In this document: one piece after another, positions 22,276 to 36,123 of the stretch
Numbering within the stretch: position 1 is the first letter of the stretch
How the letters are laid out: each line of letters starts with the position of its first letter
Source of the DNA: Stratiolaelaps scimitus
Lineage: Eukaryota; Arthropoda; Arachnida; Mesostigmata; Laelapidae
Direction of reading: 5' to 3'
Assembly: GCA_019614645.1 (NCBI GenBank)
Contig: JABWDB010000004.1
Location: forward strand, 13,702,001 to 13,766,000
DNA length: 64,000 nucleotides
The notes under the pieces: generated by a model
What the model was told of the DNA's origin: nothing
Databases searched by the model: none
What the model saw: the letters and a program-made list of their open reading frames with translations, nothing else
Made by a program: the position numbers and the translations under genes

Positions 22276-25200
22276 TAACGCGACAATATATCTGCTCCGG
22301 GTGTTCTTCATTCATCGCATTTAGTAACAATAGCTCATTTCATCGACGAACGAACTCGAGAGATCCGCATAGATGATTAGTAATTTTCTTCGAAATGTCC
22401 CATGATAGTTCGCATATATCGTTCAGATATCAGCAACTTCTGTCAGAATGCTATCTTGGTAGAGTTCGGAAAATACCCTCGATCGAATAATCTATGATGG
22501 TCATCCACCATATTGCTACCACTCTGCACGTACCATGAAACGTATTACGAACTTCAATGGCACCCTGTGTCAAGCACATTCATTTGAGGATCTCCATTTC
22601 GTTTTTGTTCAAAGTTTGCTGCAGACGAAGGATTCATTCGACCAGATGAAGCATGCGTTGACGTCCCCTTTCTTATGCTTCCAGATTTCATGAAAGAGTT
22701 TTTTATATTTGATTTCGATTTATAGATTTGATTTATTTATTAAAAGCAAAGGGCTAACAATTACAAATGCATTCATTTATTCACCTTTGTTAGGTAGCAA
22801 TATAACAACATGTATAAATATAAATATAAACATATTAACCAATAGCTACTTGTGAGAATGCTGACTAGGTTAATCAGTAATTCCTTACCACCGCTGGCAA
22901 GGGCTTTGAGCCGCGCTCAACCCAACAACACATCGATCGTCAGTCAACGCCAACAGTTCTACCCATCCTCTACGTCCAGTCACTAACTTCCATCCACTAG
23001 CGTCCGTCTCAACTCTTTCTCGCTGCAATAAATTTACCATATATATATATATATCAATCTTCAAATCAGCCCCCACTGATCACCATAGCCACGATGCTAT
23101 TGACGTAGCAGCAGAACTATTATGTCGGAACATGGCCGAAGCAACGACAACTCCAGGGTCAAAAATAGTAGTCGTCGCAAATTACGGTACATTATTACTA
23201 ATCACCAATCGTGTTGACTCAGTGGTTATCAGGCATTCAGACTATACACACACCTCTCGGCCCTTGGTAAATCCGTGCCGAGGCAATGCCGCAGTTAGCT
23301 GTGCATCGTGGTCAGCCGCTCTCTTTTCGCTGTTGTTGACGAGCCATTATTATTTGCCTACAGCTAGTGACGGCTGGTGACGATCGCAGTTCGCGATGAT
23401 GGACGATGACCAACGCAGCACATCTCGTGCGACGAACCGAACGGGGGGGCAGCCGTCGACATCGTGCCATTCAGTTGTGGTCCAGTCTAGTCCAGATTGC
23501 GAACGTACTATTAGAGACAGCCAGTAGTAGTCGCACGGTCCGCTAGAAGCAAGAGCAGCCATAGGATACTCTGTACCACGTACGGAGGAGCACAGTTGTT
23601 GAAGGGGAGGCAGTACAAAGCACACCCGTTCGAACTGTATTGGCCTGTTCCTGTTTCGGCTTCAACAGTCGCCGCAACAACAACTCAGCAGCAGCAGCAA
23701 CAACAGCACCACCATCGAAGATGTATTATTAGCATTGTAGTTCATCGTGGAATGTCGGTGTTGGTGTTGGTGGTGATCGCGGCGATCATTCGCTGTTTCA
23801 TGCCGCCGCCGTCCACCCCGGGTAACACCCCTCGCGTGCTGTGCTCGGTCCCCCTTGAAATATATAATTCTCATTGGCTTTTACGTCCTGTTCATCTTGG
23901 CCCCCTTTTAGCGCCTTCGGTCTCGCGAGTGTCGAAGAGGCTTTCAACTCCTGTCGTGTGTTTCCCGTTTATATGGTGTTCCCTGCTGTTGCCATTGGTC
24001 GCTTGTTGCTATATCGAAGTTGTTGTTACTTCTTCGACGTCAGCCCCGCTACGGCGGATAGCAGTACACCGGTCAGCTCCTTAATCCATCTCTCACTAAG
24101 ATCAGCAGCTTTAGTTTCTTCGTTTGTTTCTTCGTCAGCGTTTCGTTCAAGAAATGGAGCACCCGCACCACCATCGTCCCGCGAATGTGCTCATATTACA
24201 CAGATATTGGGATGGACTTCGGGTGGTGGAAAAGATGTTGTTGTTCTCCTCGTTGTCGTTGTCGTCTCTGTTGCCGGTGTCGACTACACAAAGCCAGATA
24301 GACATGCACATCCGTATGGGGAATAGCTACACGCCAAAATCCCCCTGTAATGAATACGTGTCCCGGAGGAGAACGGGGGCGGATGGAAGGAGGCGTTCGG
24401 GGGAGCGACTGCTATTTTCCTGTTGTTGTCGTTGTCGTCGTTGTCCAGTGTTGCTGCTGCTGCTGCTGCTGTAGTTGTTGTTTTAGCTGAAAGGTGCCAA
24501 ACAGAATGACATGACCCGTGACCTCCAGCGACTCCAGCTCCGCCTGCCTCATTGCCTCACTGGCGCAACAACCGGCGTACACCGTCTGCCGGTTTCTGCC
24601 CGGATTTTCCGCCCCCGTAAACGGCTGTTTGCGCGCTTGTTTGTGTTCACCTCCTGTCGTAGTTTTTCTCCTATACACAAGACGTTCACGTGTATGAGGG
24701 AACGTGTGTGTAAGTGTATACATATGTGTGTGTGTGTGTTGGTATGTCTAGTGACGTTTTGACAAGCAAGGCAAATGGACGAAGCAGCGCATCATATCAC
24801 AACAGGTAACAAGCGCGGAGCATTCTCAACGCTCTTACGCTCGAGGGATACAACGCCAGGGTCTATAGATGTATGTATGTACGTATACATGCTATGATGC
24901 TGCCGTGCTGGTGGATGAGGATATCTCGTTCGTAGGCTGCGAACAGATAGGATATCGCGTTTACATCGAGTGGCGTTTGGTGACTCGGGCCGACACGTGG
25001 CTGCGCCGAAGGCGGAAAGTCAAAGAACCACATTGGATAAAGCTGAAATAGCAGATGGCGAAGAGACGCCTCGTTGGAGTTCTGTACACCTATGGAGTGC
25101 ACATACCTACGTTTGTATGTGATATATATATATATATATATATAAATTCGCAAGTATAAAATAGAAGAGAGCACACGACTAATAAGGAACTTAGTTGGGT

Positions 25201-26140
25201 ATAGGATGGCTATACATGAACGTTTCTTACCCCATTCATAGTATAGCGTATGTTAGACGTTAGGAGAGTAACGCGAACGAAATCTTAATATTAGCTGGTG
25301 CACAGTATCGCTTGACCAGCGTAAATATCTAATATCCTAAACTATCTACACGTACCCACACGATCTGCCTGTAAAATACTTAACAATGCGCGTTTCCATC
25401 GCGCAAAACTTGAAGAATCGAACTTTATGTGGCCCTGCGATTGCAGAGCGTCGTATACGAGGTTTAAGGTTCCGAAAAGCCATCGGAAGTCCAATCTAAA
25501 ATCTCTACGAATGCTACCTTCTATACGCCAATTAAATTGCAGTGTAAGCCTTCTCCTCGGTGGAACCGTTGAGTGAAGCCGCTAACGATCTGTAACAGTT
25601 TGTTCAGGGACGACTTTATTTCAGCTGTGTTTCAAATGATATACAGCGAACATTTCACATACAAACAGGCTTTAATCTAATTTTCATGCATTTCTCCCGT
25701 GTAATCCGTGACGCCACATGATTACCATTTAATGTTTTGTCTAATTAGCCTTTCTGCTGTATGTCTTACCAATAAACATCACACAGGTAATGGCTCTGAT
25801 AATGTGGAGGAGGAAATTTGCTCGCAATTCGCGTTCATTCCGTCACCCCGCGGGGGCCACCCTCCAATTTTTGCCTCTCGGCCCGATCGGTTCGCCGTCA
25901 CCACACGATCATTTCGCATAACGCATTGGATTCGATTAGAACAGCGATTGATCCGAGCCGTCGGCGTTCGCTTCTGAACAACCCGAGCGCTGTCCTGATC
26001 AGCCAGTCACATTTCTCACTGTCGGCGTGTAGTCGCCGGCGCGAATTCTGCCCGCTGTCGTGCGCTATGATCGCCGAGTTACCACCGCTCGCTAGCTCGC
26101 TCAATCGCTGGCAATCCGCAAGTTAATACCAAAAAAATTG
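22276..26140. other. Intergenic stretch with simple repeats
   Basis: I see no defensible exon. It has (TA)n at 23041-23054 and 25122-25144, CAG/CAA near 23685-23710, CTG near 24450-24472 and GT near 24727-24740. The last 320 bases (25820-26140) become CpG-rich and may be the promoter and leader of the gene that starts at 26141. Confidence 0.4.
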
Positions 26141-26289
26141 ATGATGCTGGATGCTGCTACTGCATCTGTACTGCTGCTGTGCTTTTGGCAGCAGCTGTAC
26201 CAGCTGCTGCCCTATTGTGGCCAGAGAACGCTGGTTGCCACCGAACATGAGGATGGACGCAAAATCGGTCAAATGGAAAAGGCCGTACG
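26141..26289 (+). CDS. First exon of a probable secreted protein
   Basis: The ATG at 26141 (a second ATG follows directly) opens 49 codons and two bases, ending at CG|GTCAGT. The N-terminus has a hydrophobic core, DAATASVLLLCFW, with no charge except one Asp, and is followed by QQLYQLLPYCGQ. It fits a signal peptide of about 25-28 residues. The mature part begins near RTLVATEHEDGRKIGQMEKA. The phase (2) matches the exon at 26375, giving MEKAVR-FDVISFMG. CpG-rich sequence lies directly upstream. I do not recognise the family. The donor GTCAGT is weaker than consensus. Reading through it adds only 16 codons, VLLLACCQSF-like, before TGA, and this is the main alternative. Confidence 0.5.
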
Positions 26290-26374
26290 GTCAGTTCTTC
26301 TGTTAGCTTGCTGCCAGTCCTTTGTGTTCGCTTGCTGACCGATGGCTAACTAGTCCATCATTAATCATCCTTAG

Positions 26375-26558
26375 ATTTGACGTGATCTCGTTCATGGGAT
26401 CAATAGTGAGAATACGATTTGAAGACCACGCACCAGCCGAAGCAACAGCAGCAGCAGCAGCAGAGATGCAGAAGCCGGCAGTTTTCGATGCGGCGCTTGT
26501 TGAGCCGGCGTTCAACGACGGCCGAGTATCTCTCACGGACAAGACCATTCTCGTACGT
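26375..26558 (+). CDS. Second exon of the probable secreted protein
   Basis: An acceptor ATCATCCTTAG ends at 26374, only 85 bases after the previous exon. One base completes an Arg codon and 61 codons follow to a strong donor, CGT|GTAAGT, phase 0. An earlier GTACGT six bases upstream is an alternative donor. The protein reads FDVISFMGSIVRIRFEDH, then a short alanine run, then VFDAALVEPAFNDGRVSLTD and ends KTILVR. Strand-like hydrophobic alternation (SIVRIRF, KTILVRV) suggests a beta-rich extracellular domain. No cysteines occur in this exon. No family is recognised. Continuation exons are not certain; the nearest phase-0 acceptor with an open frame is at 28891, but it lacks a donor. Confidence 0.5.
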
Positions 26559-29500
26559 GTAAGTGCACCGGGAAAAGCGACTTTTCAATCTGGCATTAAT
26601 AAACATCGACGCAAAACAGCTATTTCCACCCACGATTATATACGTTTATATACGTATATACGGAAGCACGTTTGAGAATCAAACCCACAATCGATTTAAC
26701 TTCGGTAAAGTCTAATATGTCCTTCTTACAAAATGCGCGAACATTTTACTTAACTCATATGTCCTAAGTGGACAACACCCGCCGATGTGATTGTGATCGG
26801 ACGCAGCTTGCATCGTACCGCATACCTGTTCAGTATCCGCTGATATCGATTAGTCAGCCGGGGAACACTCCATTGGCAGCCAACTCAAGAATGCCATTTT
26901 TTTGTGCTTCATGCGTGTATCCACCAGAACAAGTTGTGCAGATGGCCCACTGAGCACTTATTTTGCCAAATTGTAGCTTATACGGCTATGTCTAGTAAAT
27001 GCCTACATTCTATGGGGCAGGTCTTACATTTAGATTGTTCATCGCAGTGGTTCCACGAGCGGTGATAAGTCACAATGAGTTTGTCTACACTACATATTAT
27101 AGTTGGCATGCCACTTGGGAGAAATCTATATTGAAATACACTCGTGTAATATATATATATATAATATAGTCGCGCGAGTGCACAATATGTTGACCTCTGA
27201 TGAAACGATAGTCAAAAATAGAGAAACGGTCGGACATCGACTATAAAACGTGGGCAAAACGAAATTAATTAAACGCATTTAACAATGACGGCGTGTTTCA
27301 CGGAAAAAAAAAACAACCATTTTCTCCTGGGCTACCATGCCCGATTGAATTGTGGACACGCCCATGTTGTTGGTTGTTAAAAATAAAAAGACGATAAACA
27401 AATCAACGAAAGTGACAATTTTTAAGGCGTGTACTAACTAACGTGAACATGAACGTGCATTCGTGTAAATTAATCGAAATTCTGAGTGGGGCTCCGGCAT
27501 ATACGTCCGTCAATAGGCCGAGAAGCGCGGAGTGGATACGCTATAATGAGACAACTCAGATCAGTCTGATAGTGATATTCCCAATTTCGTGGTAAGCATA
27601 GATTTCCAGTCTAGTATTCTGAAAAGCAAATGGGGCAGCCTCTGATCGGCTGGACGGTCATCGTAACAAATCACATTAAACACAAGCGAAGTGGCTACCG
27701 TGTTCAACACGGTTCCTTGAGCAAGGATTTTTTTTGTTTATTGTGAACGTTTGTAACTATTCAATCGATGTGGGTTCCAGAGGGAGGTTCTGCATTGATT
27801 TGCAATACCTGGACCGGGACACTCTGCAATCGCAGCTGGTGTCAGTCAATTTAATTAACCACACTGAGTAGTCAATATTCGACAAAAACTGAATCTAATC
27901 TCAAAATGTGCGCTTGGCATCATGGCCTCGTCACATCGATCGACTCTGCTCAACTCCGGGTGTTATATGTATATGTATTTATCTTTCTATATATATATAT
28001 AGGTCAGCGCTTGCTTAATGGACTTTACTGTAGCTAGTTTGTTGTCTGATGACGATAAATGTATGTGTTGAACGTTAGCATCGAAAATTAATTCGTCTTC
28101 GCGAAAGCGGTACATAGTGTAGACAGCATGTCAATAAGTGGCGGCTGCTGACTGAATTCGTACCCCGCTCTTTTACGACACGCGCCTCAGACGGGAGGGG
28201 GCAATACGTTTACTGTAGAAAAGGCGATGTTGACTTGAGTCAATTGTGACTCAAAGGAACTGTGGATGGTGCCTACCATGTTCGTTCTCACGTTTGCGCA
28301 AATATAGATTATTATACATATGATTAAGATATTGAACGCGGGATGGACACCCCGCTCCAAAGTCTGTCTATTTAAAGGTAACGATTGAATAAGCCCCCGA
28401 TGATATCACGGCGCGCTATGATTTAATAGGGAGATGTGAAGTACAGCAGATAACAATGATGGTGTTCATCTGCAGCCGCACAATGTATAGATACGCAAGC
28501 CTACCGTGTCGCGTCTGCAGCGCATAGCAGTACCGTACAACGATCATATCAAGTGGATCGATTAAGCATTCACCTGACGAACGCCGGGCGCATATATATA
28601 TATATAATACAATCTATTGTTGTCGTAGGAACACCATAATGGCGGAAATATCAGGTAAAATAGATAAATCATCCCTCAACTTCGCTATCATGTGAACACC
28701 ATGCGACTGCTCCTGGCTGCGCGTGCCCGGAGGCAGTAACGATAATATACTTAATCAACTGTTTGATTGGTTGCCCTCTTTGTTTGTTCAAACCAAATGA
28801 ACTCGTTTGTCAACGGGCAACACCGTGACATTGCATTGGTGCATTAGTTGTCCGAAGTATTGGTTACTATTGTTCGCATTCGATGATTACAGGTACGGCT
28901 GGAAAGAGCGCAAGACTACGTGTTCAAAGCAAGAAATAACACGCACCTACTCAACGCGACTAAATACATATATATATATATACCATAGAAACTTAGTATT
29001 AGATTATTGCCACTGTGAATTTCGAGTCATTTGGAATTCACTGCCTCAACGATAAAATAATCTCATCGTTTATTGCTCCCACCGCCTTTGGATAAATCCC
29101 GCTCATTAGCGGATCTGTAGCCGATCGAAGATCGATCGCACATTTACATTTAGACATTACCGTTGTATTAGACAAGAGGCTCAGCTATCGTTACTACGCC
29201 AGTGGCAACCTTCACATTTGACGCAGAGAAGATACCCGCGATCCCTGCTAGTGGGCTTTATAGTGCCGCTTCTGAGGAAGACCCCTGCCGGTCGAAGAAG
29301 CTAATTAGTCGGATAGTGCTACCGCTGATGTACAATGTATCGAACCGAGAATTAAGGATGTTCAGTGCCCTACTAATGATCGTGTATACGATGCGAGAAG
29401 GTCTGAAACAACGGCATGATTCTTAAAAATCTCTCCCTCTACAACACAATCTTAGAGCTATCGCATATATTTCGTTGTATGCAAGTACGAATTTCTGGCA

Positions 29501-32363
29501 AGTAACTTGCGCAAGCTGTACCGCATGCTCAGCGATCGTCCATACGGCAAACGTGCCAATCTGCAGTGAATGCTATTGTACATTTAAGACGATTCTGCAT
29601 CATCCCATTATCGAACTAACATCAGCATAAGCCCGACGTGACGATCAGAAAACTGCGTAACATAGCACTATAATTAACCGTATATATATATATATATATC
29701 TGCTAAGATCCAGATTACCATTTAAATGATCAGCATTCGTATTTAAGTGCATGCAGAAACAGATTGGCGTTCCGACACAATGAATCAATCGTTCGATCTT
29801 CCCATCGTAACCCGGCGTTTTACCGTTTTCATGTCCTCGTTTTCTGCAGTTCTCCCAGAGAAAACTATGAAATCCTGCGGCCGTGTCTTTTTTTTTGTTA
29901 TCTTTTTCGTCCTTACGCAATAATTATCTTCTACATAAACGTACCTATAGACATGAATATATGCACAGATAACGACAATAAGGCATTGTTGTCTCATTCT
30001 TTTCAATATATATTCTTGTTTTTCTGTGTCTCCTAAACAGTGGCGCACACAGAAATCATCAGTCGGAATGAATACACACACACATACACGCACACACAAA
30101 TCACCAGCACGTCGATACACATTTCTTGCTAGATATTGCAGGAGCGTTAGCCAATACTGGGCCCCTTCCGCCATGGACTGGTTGAAAATACACAACGGTC
30201 TATTAATAGCCTAATGGTGTGGGGGAAAAATCTCGCTGACCTCGTCGACGGTTTTTTGCGAGAGTTCTTTGGAACTCGTTGATTGTATGGTTCGTATGGT
30301 GTGGCCCAGTGCACTGCCATGTAGATTTGAGCATGATTAGCAGTGACGTCGATACGTATAGAATAATCGACTAATAACAAGGATCAATTCGAACGTTGAA
30401 ACAAGGCTATCGCAAACGATAGGAACGATTATACCTCGGTGGTTAAGGTAAACAAAATTATTCTTCTGCGCACGGTGCAACCTGATACAATGTTGTTTTT
30501 TGTGGCTTTCAATAATGGTTTGATTTGCCGGAGTCTAAGGGTAGCGTAACCAATATCTTACCCGAAGTGAAAATAACTATGAATAAATATGTATTTTCCT
30601 TAGAGAAGCTTTTAATTTGCAAAAGCATCGTGCCCTTTGCAGTGTGTTCCTTATTCGGACAATTGTGAAGCTTATTTGCTTGAGTATTATTTAATATACA
30701 AACTAGAGATTTTAACCGAACTGAACAAAAACGAACGGTTGACATAAACGATTGAAACCTTTGAACGAACCAAGCGTTCGACCTCCAAGACGATCAATTA
30801 ATTATATATTTAGGATCGCCTCTTGACGATCCCTGTACTTTTCTCAAACATCAACACGTCCCGCTGCCCCTAATAGCTGTAAATGAATCAATATATTTAA
30901 ATAAATAAGGCACAACGGCGTGTAGGTTACTGCGTCCGGTTGAAGCTTGTGCTACATCTTTCGAATGCTTCATGAAGCCCAAGCCCGATCTCGCAAATAG
31001 CGGCGCGCAAAATCAAACGACACTTTTTTTTTAGGAGGCGAGAAATACGTTACGCACGAACGGACACCACCGTTTATACATGGCACGAGCAAACAATTAA
31101 CGGCAAGCTTTGTAGACTGCCGGCGTCACCGAATGAAACTACAGGTTTTCCGTTGGTGTTAAAAAACCTCAGCCTCTGCCGAACTGAACAAAATAAACTC
31201 AAGCCACTCTCTGTCTATCAAAACCCTTCCCAACCTCAGGAGCTTAGAATCCAACATCTGACCCGGTTAGAAACATACTGATTTTGAGGTTTTTGATAAC
31301 CCTTGCGGTATCCACGCACTCGATAGCTTGGCTTGTTAACTGGCTAGCAAGTAAGGCTTTGACGTGTCGCTCCACGGAGGAAACACTGCACAATTCGGCA
31401 TTCACATTGAATCACGCTTCATCCTTCTTGTTCCTATTCTATTCTCCTCAAATCCCCGGCTCTGTAAGTTATCCGCGACTGTAAGATAATACATGCGATT
31501 CTCTAACAAAGGTAAGAGATGCGAACCAAATCGCCGTCTCCTTATTCAATGATTTATAACGACCGGTTCAGATTTGTTAAATTTGATTAAATGGACACTT
31601 GGTACAAGCAAACAGTATCTCGTCTGTATTCCTACTACAGCAATCACCCAACGACGACAAGCGAACGCGTGTGAACCTCGTCGATGTATTTTGCTCGCAT
31701 TTCGTGGAGATGCGCCCATATACATATATATATATATTCCACCAATGATGTAGATGTGTTTCCTTCTGAATAGAAAAACCGCTCGTTACATTCGAGGATT
31801 TTTGGAACACATTCGATCGTTATAGCTACGCATCGAACGCTTGAACGATGATGCGTTACCATTGCGTTCGTTCCTGATCCCGTCACGTAAAGCGTCACGT
31901 GTTGTTTATCAAAGGAGACCGTCTCGCTGGTGCCGAGTCGAAACTGGGATTAAAAGCAGCTGTGGCGGCTGCTGTTGCGGATATTTCAACGTCATACGAC
32001 TGACTTACGTCTTGTCCGTTGCAGGTACATGGCGTTCTCTTCCGAACGACGAAATAACAGGACACAATATAGATCAAAGGTGTATGTGTGCCAGATTGAT
32101 AAAAAATACAACGGAACTCGTCTGACTGCCACAAAGCAATGAGCGGAAGGGTATAGTATAATGCCTGTATACGATAGCATAATGACTCGGTAACACATAA
32201 AGGAACAAGAACAACAGAGAACAAGATAATCCTTTGGGGACAACTGAAATTGTCGTTCAACATAGTTAAACATGTACTCACATCGTATGTGGTGTATGTG
32301 TATTGATATATTTCGTACAATTAGAACATGCGGGCTCACGTTAGATATCCGTATATTGGTATG

Positions 32364-32389
32364 CATATATATATATATATATATATATT
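32364..32389. repeat. (TA)n microsatellite
   Basis: About 26 bases of alternating A and T, 240 bases upstream of the MITE. Confidence 0.85.
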
Positions 32390-32626
32390 ATTCGATAGTG
32401 TTATTATAAACGTTTATTATACTAGATAGTTGATATGGGATTTATAAAATTATATATTTCTTAGTTTCCCATGAAGGCAAGGTTGTCAGTCAAAGTTTGC
32501 TAAATATGAAATTAAGTATATGTAATTCACTTTGAAAGTCTTGGTTGTCCTTCGTTGCGTTAAGCGTGCTTTGAGGCACCTATGCGTTACGCGATATTAA
32601 ACCAGCGTGTTGGTAAACAACATGTA

Positions 32627-32770
32627 CAGGGTGTTCGGGAAATCATGCAACGCGCCACGGGTAAAGCCTAGACGATGTCCGAAATGAAAGGCCTTTTTGT
32701 ACCACTACGCTACTTCGGGGTTTGAGCCGTTCAGCAAGTTCCGCAAACCCATAAAGTTCCGAACACCCTG
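32627..32770. mobile_element. 144-bp MITE with CAGGGTGTTCGG ends and TA duplication
   Basis: The element begins CAGGGTGTTCGG and ends in the exact reverse complement CCGAACACCCTG (12 bp). It is flanked on both sides by the dinucleotide TA (32625-32626 and 32771-32772). TA duplications and CAGGGTG-type ends are characteristic of Tc1/mariner-superfamily elements. The 144-bp length and lack of any transposase frame make it a miniature inverted-repeat element that would need a transposase in trans. The interior carries no gene. Confidence 0.8.
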
Positions 32771-35700
32771 TATTTCAACCAACCGTTGCAGCGCAGCATT
32801 TTTCCAAGGTGTATTTTCGCGTGCATTCACCTGACCTGAATCTACACACCATTTTCAGTTGGCCATGTTGCACGTTCTAAGAGTTCGCAGGCAGCACTAT
32901 GTTATCGAGTGATTGTTTAGTGTGGGCCACATCTCTACTTAAAAACGCAATAAAACCATAGCAAGGAAGAAATTCAACATGTCACTCCTCACCCGTGCTA
33001 GCTATGCTAAATATCTGAACATTTCGCTGAAGTGGACGTATAAGCAAACAGCTTCCAATTGTCAGTTTTCGTCGATGCTCCATCTATTATTATATATTCG
33101 CATAGACCTCGATAGCATTACTGAGTCGTGTTTCTTTTGCAAAATGCTTTATGTGAATCTGAATTGAGCTTCGCTAACAATTATTTAACGACAACATCAG
33201 AAGTAAACAACTTTCGTCCAGTCTATAACAAGAAATAATATTTAGTTAGTGTTTCGCTAGCGTTTAGCAGAGGTGCGTCTTGAAACACGTACCAGTAGGG
33301 AGACGATTTCGCCGAATAAAATCACGCAGTAACTTCTGGCCCGGAAATAATGTTTGCTTCTCGAACGACGAGCGTTACTATGTTTTTACGAACAGCTCAT
33401 ACAGGTGGTGCCCATTTGATGGCGACATCGCACCCGGCTCATCAGTGTCTCCGTTGATTTCTTTCATCTATCAGAATATGAGGTGCTGTCAAATCTGCAC
33501 GGTGGCACTAGATGATAATAATAATAATAATAATAATAGTAATAATTCGAGATGCATTTGACAGAACATTCATCACCATAATACGATACGTGTTCATTTA
33601 TTCAGCTAGGCCATATTTCGTTAACTATTTATTGCTATACACATGGATTGATTCAATTCACCTGCTGGCTATGCGAGACGAATTCTTCATACGAATCATA
33701 CGCACAAAAAACAGATTATCATATAAATATACACACATATATATATATATAGTTATAACTAGCAAAAAAGGAAGTGCCCCACGTCATTCACAAGTCAATA
33801 TTTGATGAGCAATAAACAGCCAGAAAGGGAGGTCAATATAAAAATATCAGACGACAATGTCCGTCGTCGACGAACACCCAAAGTGAAACAATAGAGGCGA
33901 GCAGTCACTTTCGAAGCGCTCGTAGAAATAGGTGGGCGTCTAGGGAACTTTGCTGGCTCGCTTGGTTGTTTTTTTCCTGCCAATCGATTCTCTTGTTCGT
34001 AGAAAGGACCAGTGACGCCGCGCAGCTGTACAATCGTGCGATTCTCGCGCGAACACGTACACATGGCAACGGTAGCAACAACAGCAGCCACGTCGTTTGA
34101 AGTGTTTGAAGTTCGAGAATGACAATAAAACATAATAATAATAATAATAACATTGTCACCGTGTAGCACAACAGGTCTCTTGATAGAAGGGTATTACTGT
34201 GAACGCGGTAGCGACAGCGACAAAACAACTCTTACGGCAGAGTGATGTTATTTTTTTGTTGGCGAACGATAGAGATCACAGAACAGCAGTAGTAGTTGTA
34301 GTAGTTATACAGATCAGAATTAGAAGTCGATTCTGTTTTTCGTGGCTACAGTGCTAGCCTAGCAATGTATTGTAGAATGGTGTACCGAGGGCCACGAAGA
34401 TGAACAGTGTCATATCTATGTCCAGCGAGTTAACCATGGAACTCAGATGTTCAGTGACCAGGCAGTGGAATCGTTATGAACTCATGTAAGGTGAATACAA
34501 ATCGCAATGGCAAAAGCAAATTTTCATGCAGCCGAAGCTATTCTTGTCAAGTGGACCTGTTTATCCACTGTCGGGCAGCAGCCGAACCAACCCAAGGGTC
34601 GGCTACTGTAGTTTGCTGAGCAGCAGAAAAAGATTCCGGTGTCGCCGGAAAGAAAGGGGGCCCTCAACGCGTCCAAATTGAGTCTTCATTGTTCATTGCA
34701 CTCGCAGGTCATGAAGCTGCTTCTTCGAAATGGCCACGACTTCAAAATCAACAGCTTCCACAACATATAATGACGTTGATTTTGTTCGTCCACCGCATGC
34801 TACTCAAGTTGACACTGAGACCTCAATTCGACTCCATGAGTTCTCCAGGAACTGTGCTTGTTTGGCTTAATCTGCGGCTAGCCGTACACGTTGTCAAATT
34901 AAAGTACAAATAGTCCCCGTAGCCTGTCTACCGAGTGGCGCACGACACGAAGTCTGATAGACAAAGTCCAATTACAAAGGCGACTTACTTACCCCTTATT
35001 CGTTTCATGCTGGGGAGCCAATACAAATTACCTGCAAATTAGTCTACTTGTGAAATAATCCATTTTTGTTGGTACTCGTATGACCCCTGCTCCAAGTAAG
35101 ATATGCTATAGTTCTTATGTGAGAAGAGTGAGATACCAAAGGCAATAACTACACCAATAAAAGCGATCGCGTTTTCCAACTATGATCTGTGATTTTTAGC
35201 TGATGCGTACGGCCGTTGTTGTCTCGTATATCTTACACTATTTCATTATTTTGATGAAGGTTTTATATGAAGCTACTGTGAGTTCACTGTTAGCACCAAC
35301 AAAAAAATGCAGAGCACTAATAACAGCAGCAGTAGCAGCAGCAGCAGCAGCATAGTCTCAACGGTGACGCAATCAGGTTCGTCAAAGAACAATTAATGAC
35401 AAAATGACTACACACACATATTGGAACTACGCACGTGACGCTCGCTATTATCACCACTCGGTATTACGTGGGATGCCCAAGGATATATATGATCTAATGC
35501 TAAAGCCCCATACATACAGGCACAACTGCATAGGCGCGCACACATCTTTAACTGTCCCCATAAATCTTTCTTTCTCTCTCATGCCGCGGTTAATCATCCA
35601 GCCACACACCGTACAACAATGACCGGCTGAATCGTCGCGAACTGACCACATCGAGCGGACGCCCACACACGCTAAGCACAGAGCAGCCGAAGGCACCGTC

Positions 35701-35868
35701 GCTTCAAGGATCAGCCGGATCCTCGGATCCAACGGCGAGCCAACGGTTACGGGTTATGTATGGGACCCCCTTTAGGTCCCTTCGAGCGGTCAGTTGGCTA
35801 AAGCTTTTTGCTTCTGCTGACAACGACCACCCTCTTGTTCATGATCATGCTCGCGCCTGCCATTGCAG

Positions 35869-36123
35869 CTATCGCAGTCGTCGATGGCTACCGAACGACG
35901 GCAACCAACGCTAACACCAGTGCTCCTATACATCCACTAACAGACGGTGAAATAAATGAAGAGATGGACAAACTACTATTCACTGCTGGCGTCACCGTCA
36001 CTGATACATACTACTACTTCGAAACAGCCGCGCTCGTACTCTGGGCTCGCTGCCCATTCAGCCCGTCTAGCATTGTTGTCCGTTTGCCGGCGCCTCAAAG
36101 TGTTGTATTATATATCATAAATA
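35869..36123 (+). CDS. Internal exon, protein not recognised
   Basis: A textbook acceptor with a pyrimidine-rich run ending GCCATTGCAG and a strong donor, A|GTAAGT, bound exactly 255 bases, entering and leaving in phase 1. The frame is fully open. It reads AVVDGYRTTATNANTSAPI, then LTDGEINEEMDKLLF, an acidic amphipathic stretch, then VTVTDTYYYFETAALVLWAR and CPFSPSS. Thr/Asn residues near the start could be glycosylated if it is extracellular. If the acceptor is ignored, the upstream pyrimidine tract itself reads as a hydrophobic leader with an ATG at 35841, so this could instead be a first exon. The exit phase fits the exon at 36625. I do not recognise the protein. Confidence 0.45.

Larger units (their letters stand above)
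26559..35868. other. Intron or intergenic DNA with a MITE and weak exon-like frames
   Basis: The stretch 26960-28800 has no ORF over 60 codons in any frame. Weak candidates follow. They are 28891 onward (phase 0, no donor), 29202-29426 (open frame after CTACGCCAG, ends TAA), 32025-32079 (55 bases between TTGCAG and GTGTAT) and 33271-33540 (Cys/Trp-containing frame after TTTAGCAG). None has two good borders. (TA)n arrays recur, including 29681-29699 and 32364-32389, and ATA triplets lie at 33513-33534. Confidence 0.35.

Noticed and set aside
28891..28975. Phase-0 frame after GATTACAG that would extend the secreted protein
   Set aside because: It runs into a (TA)n array with no usable donor, so it cannot be a normal internal exon.
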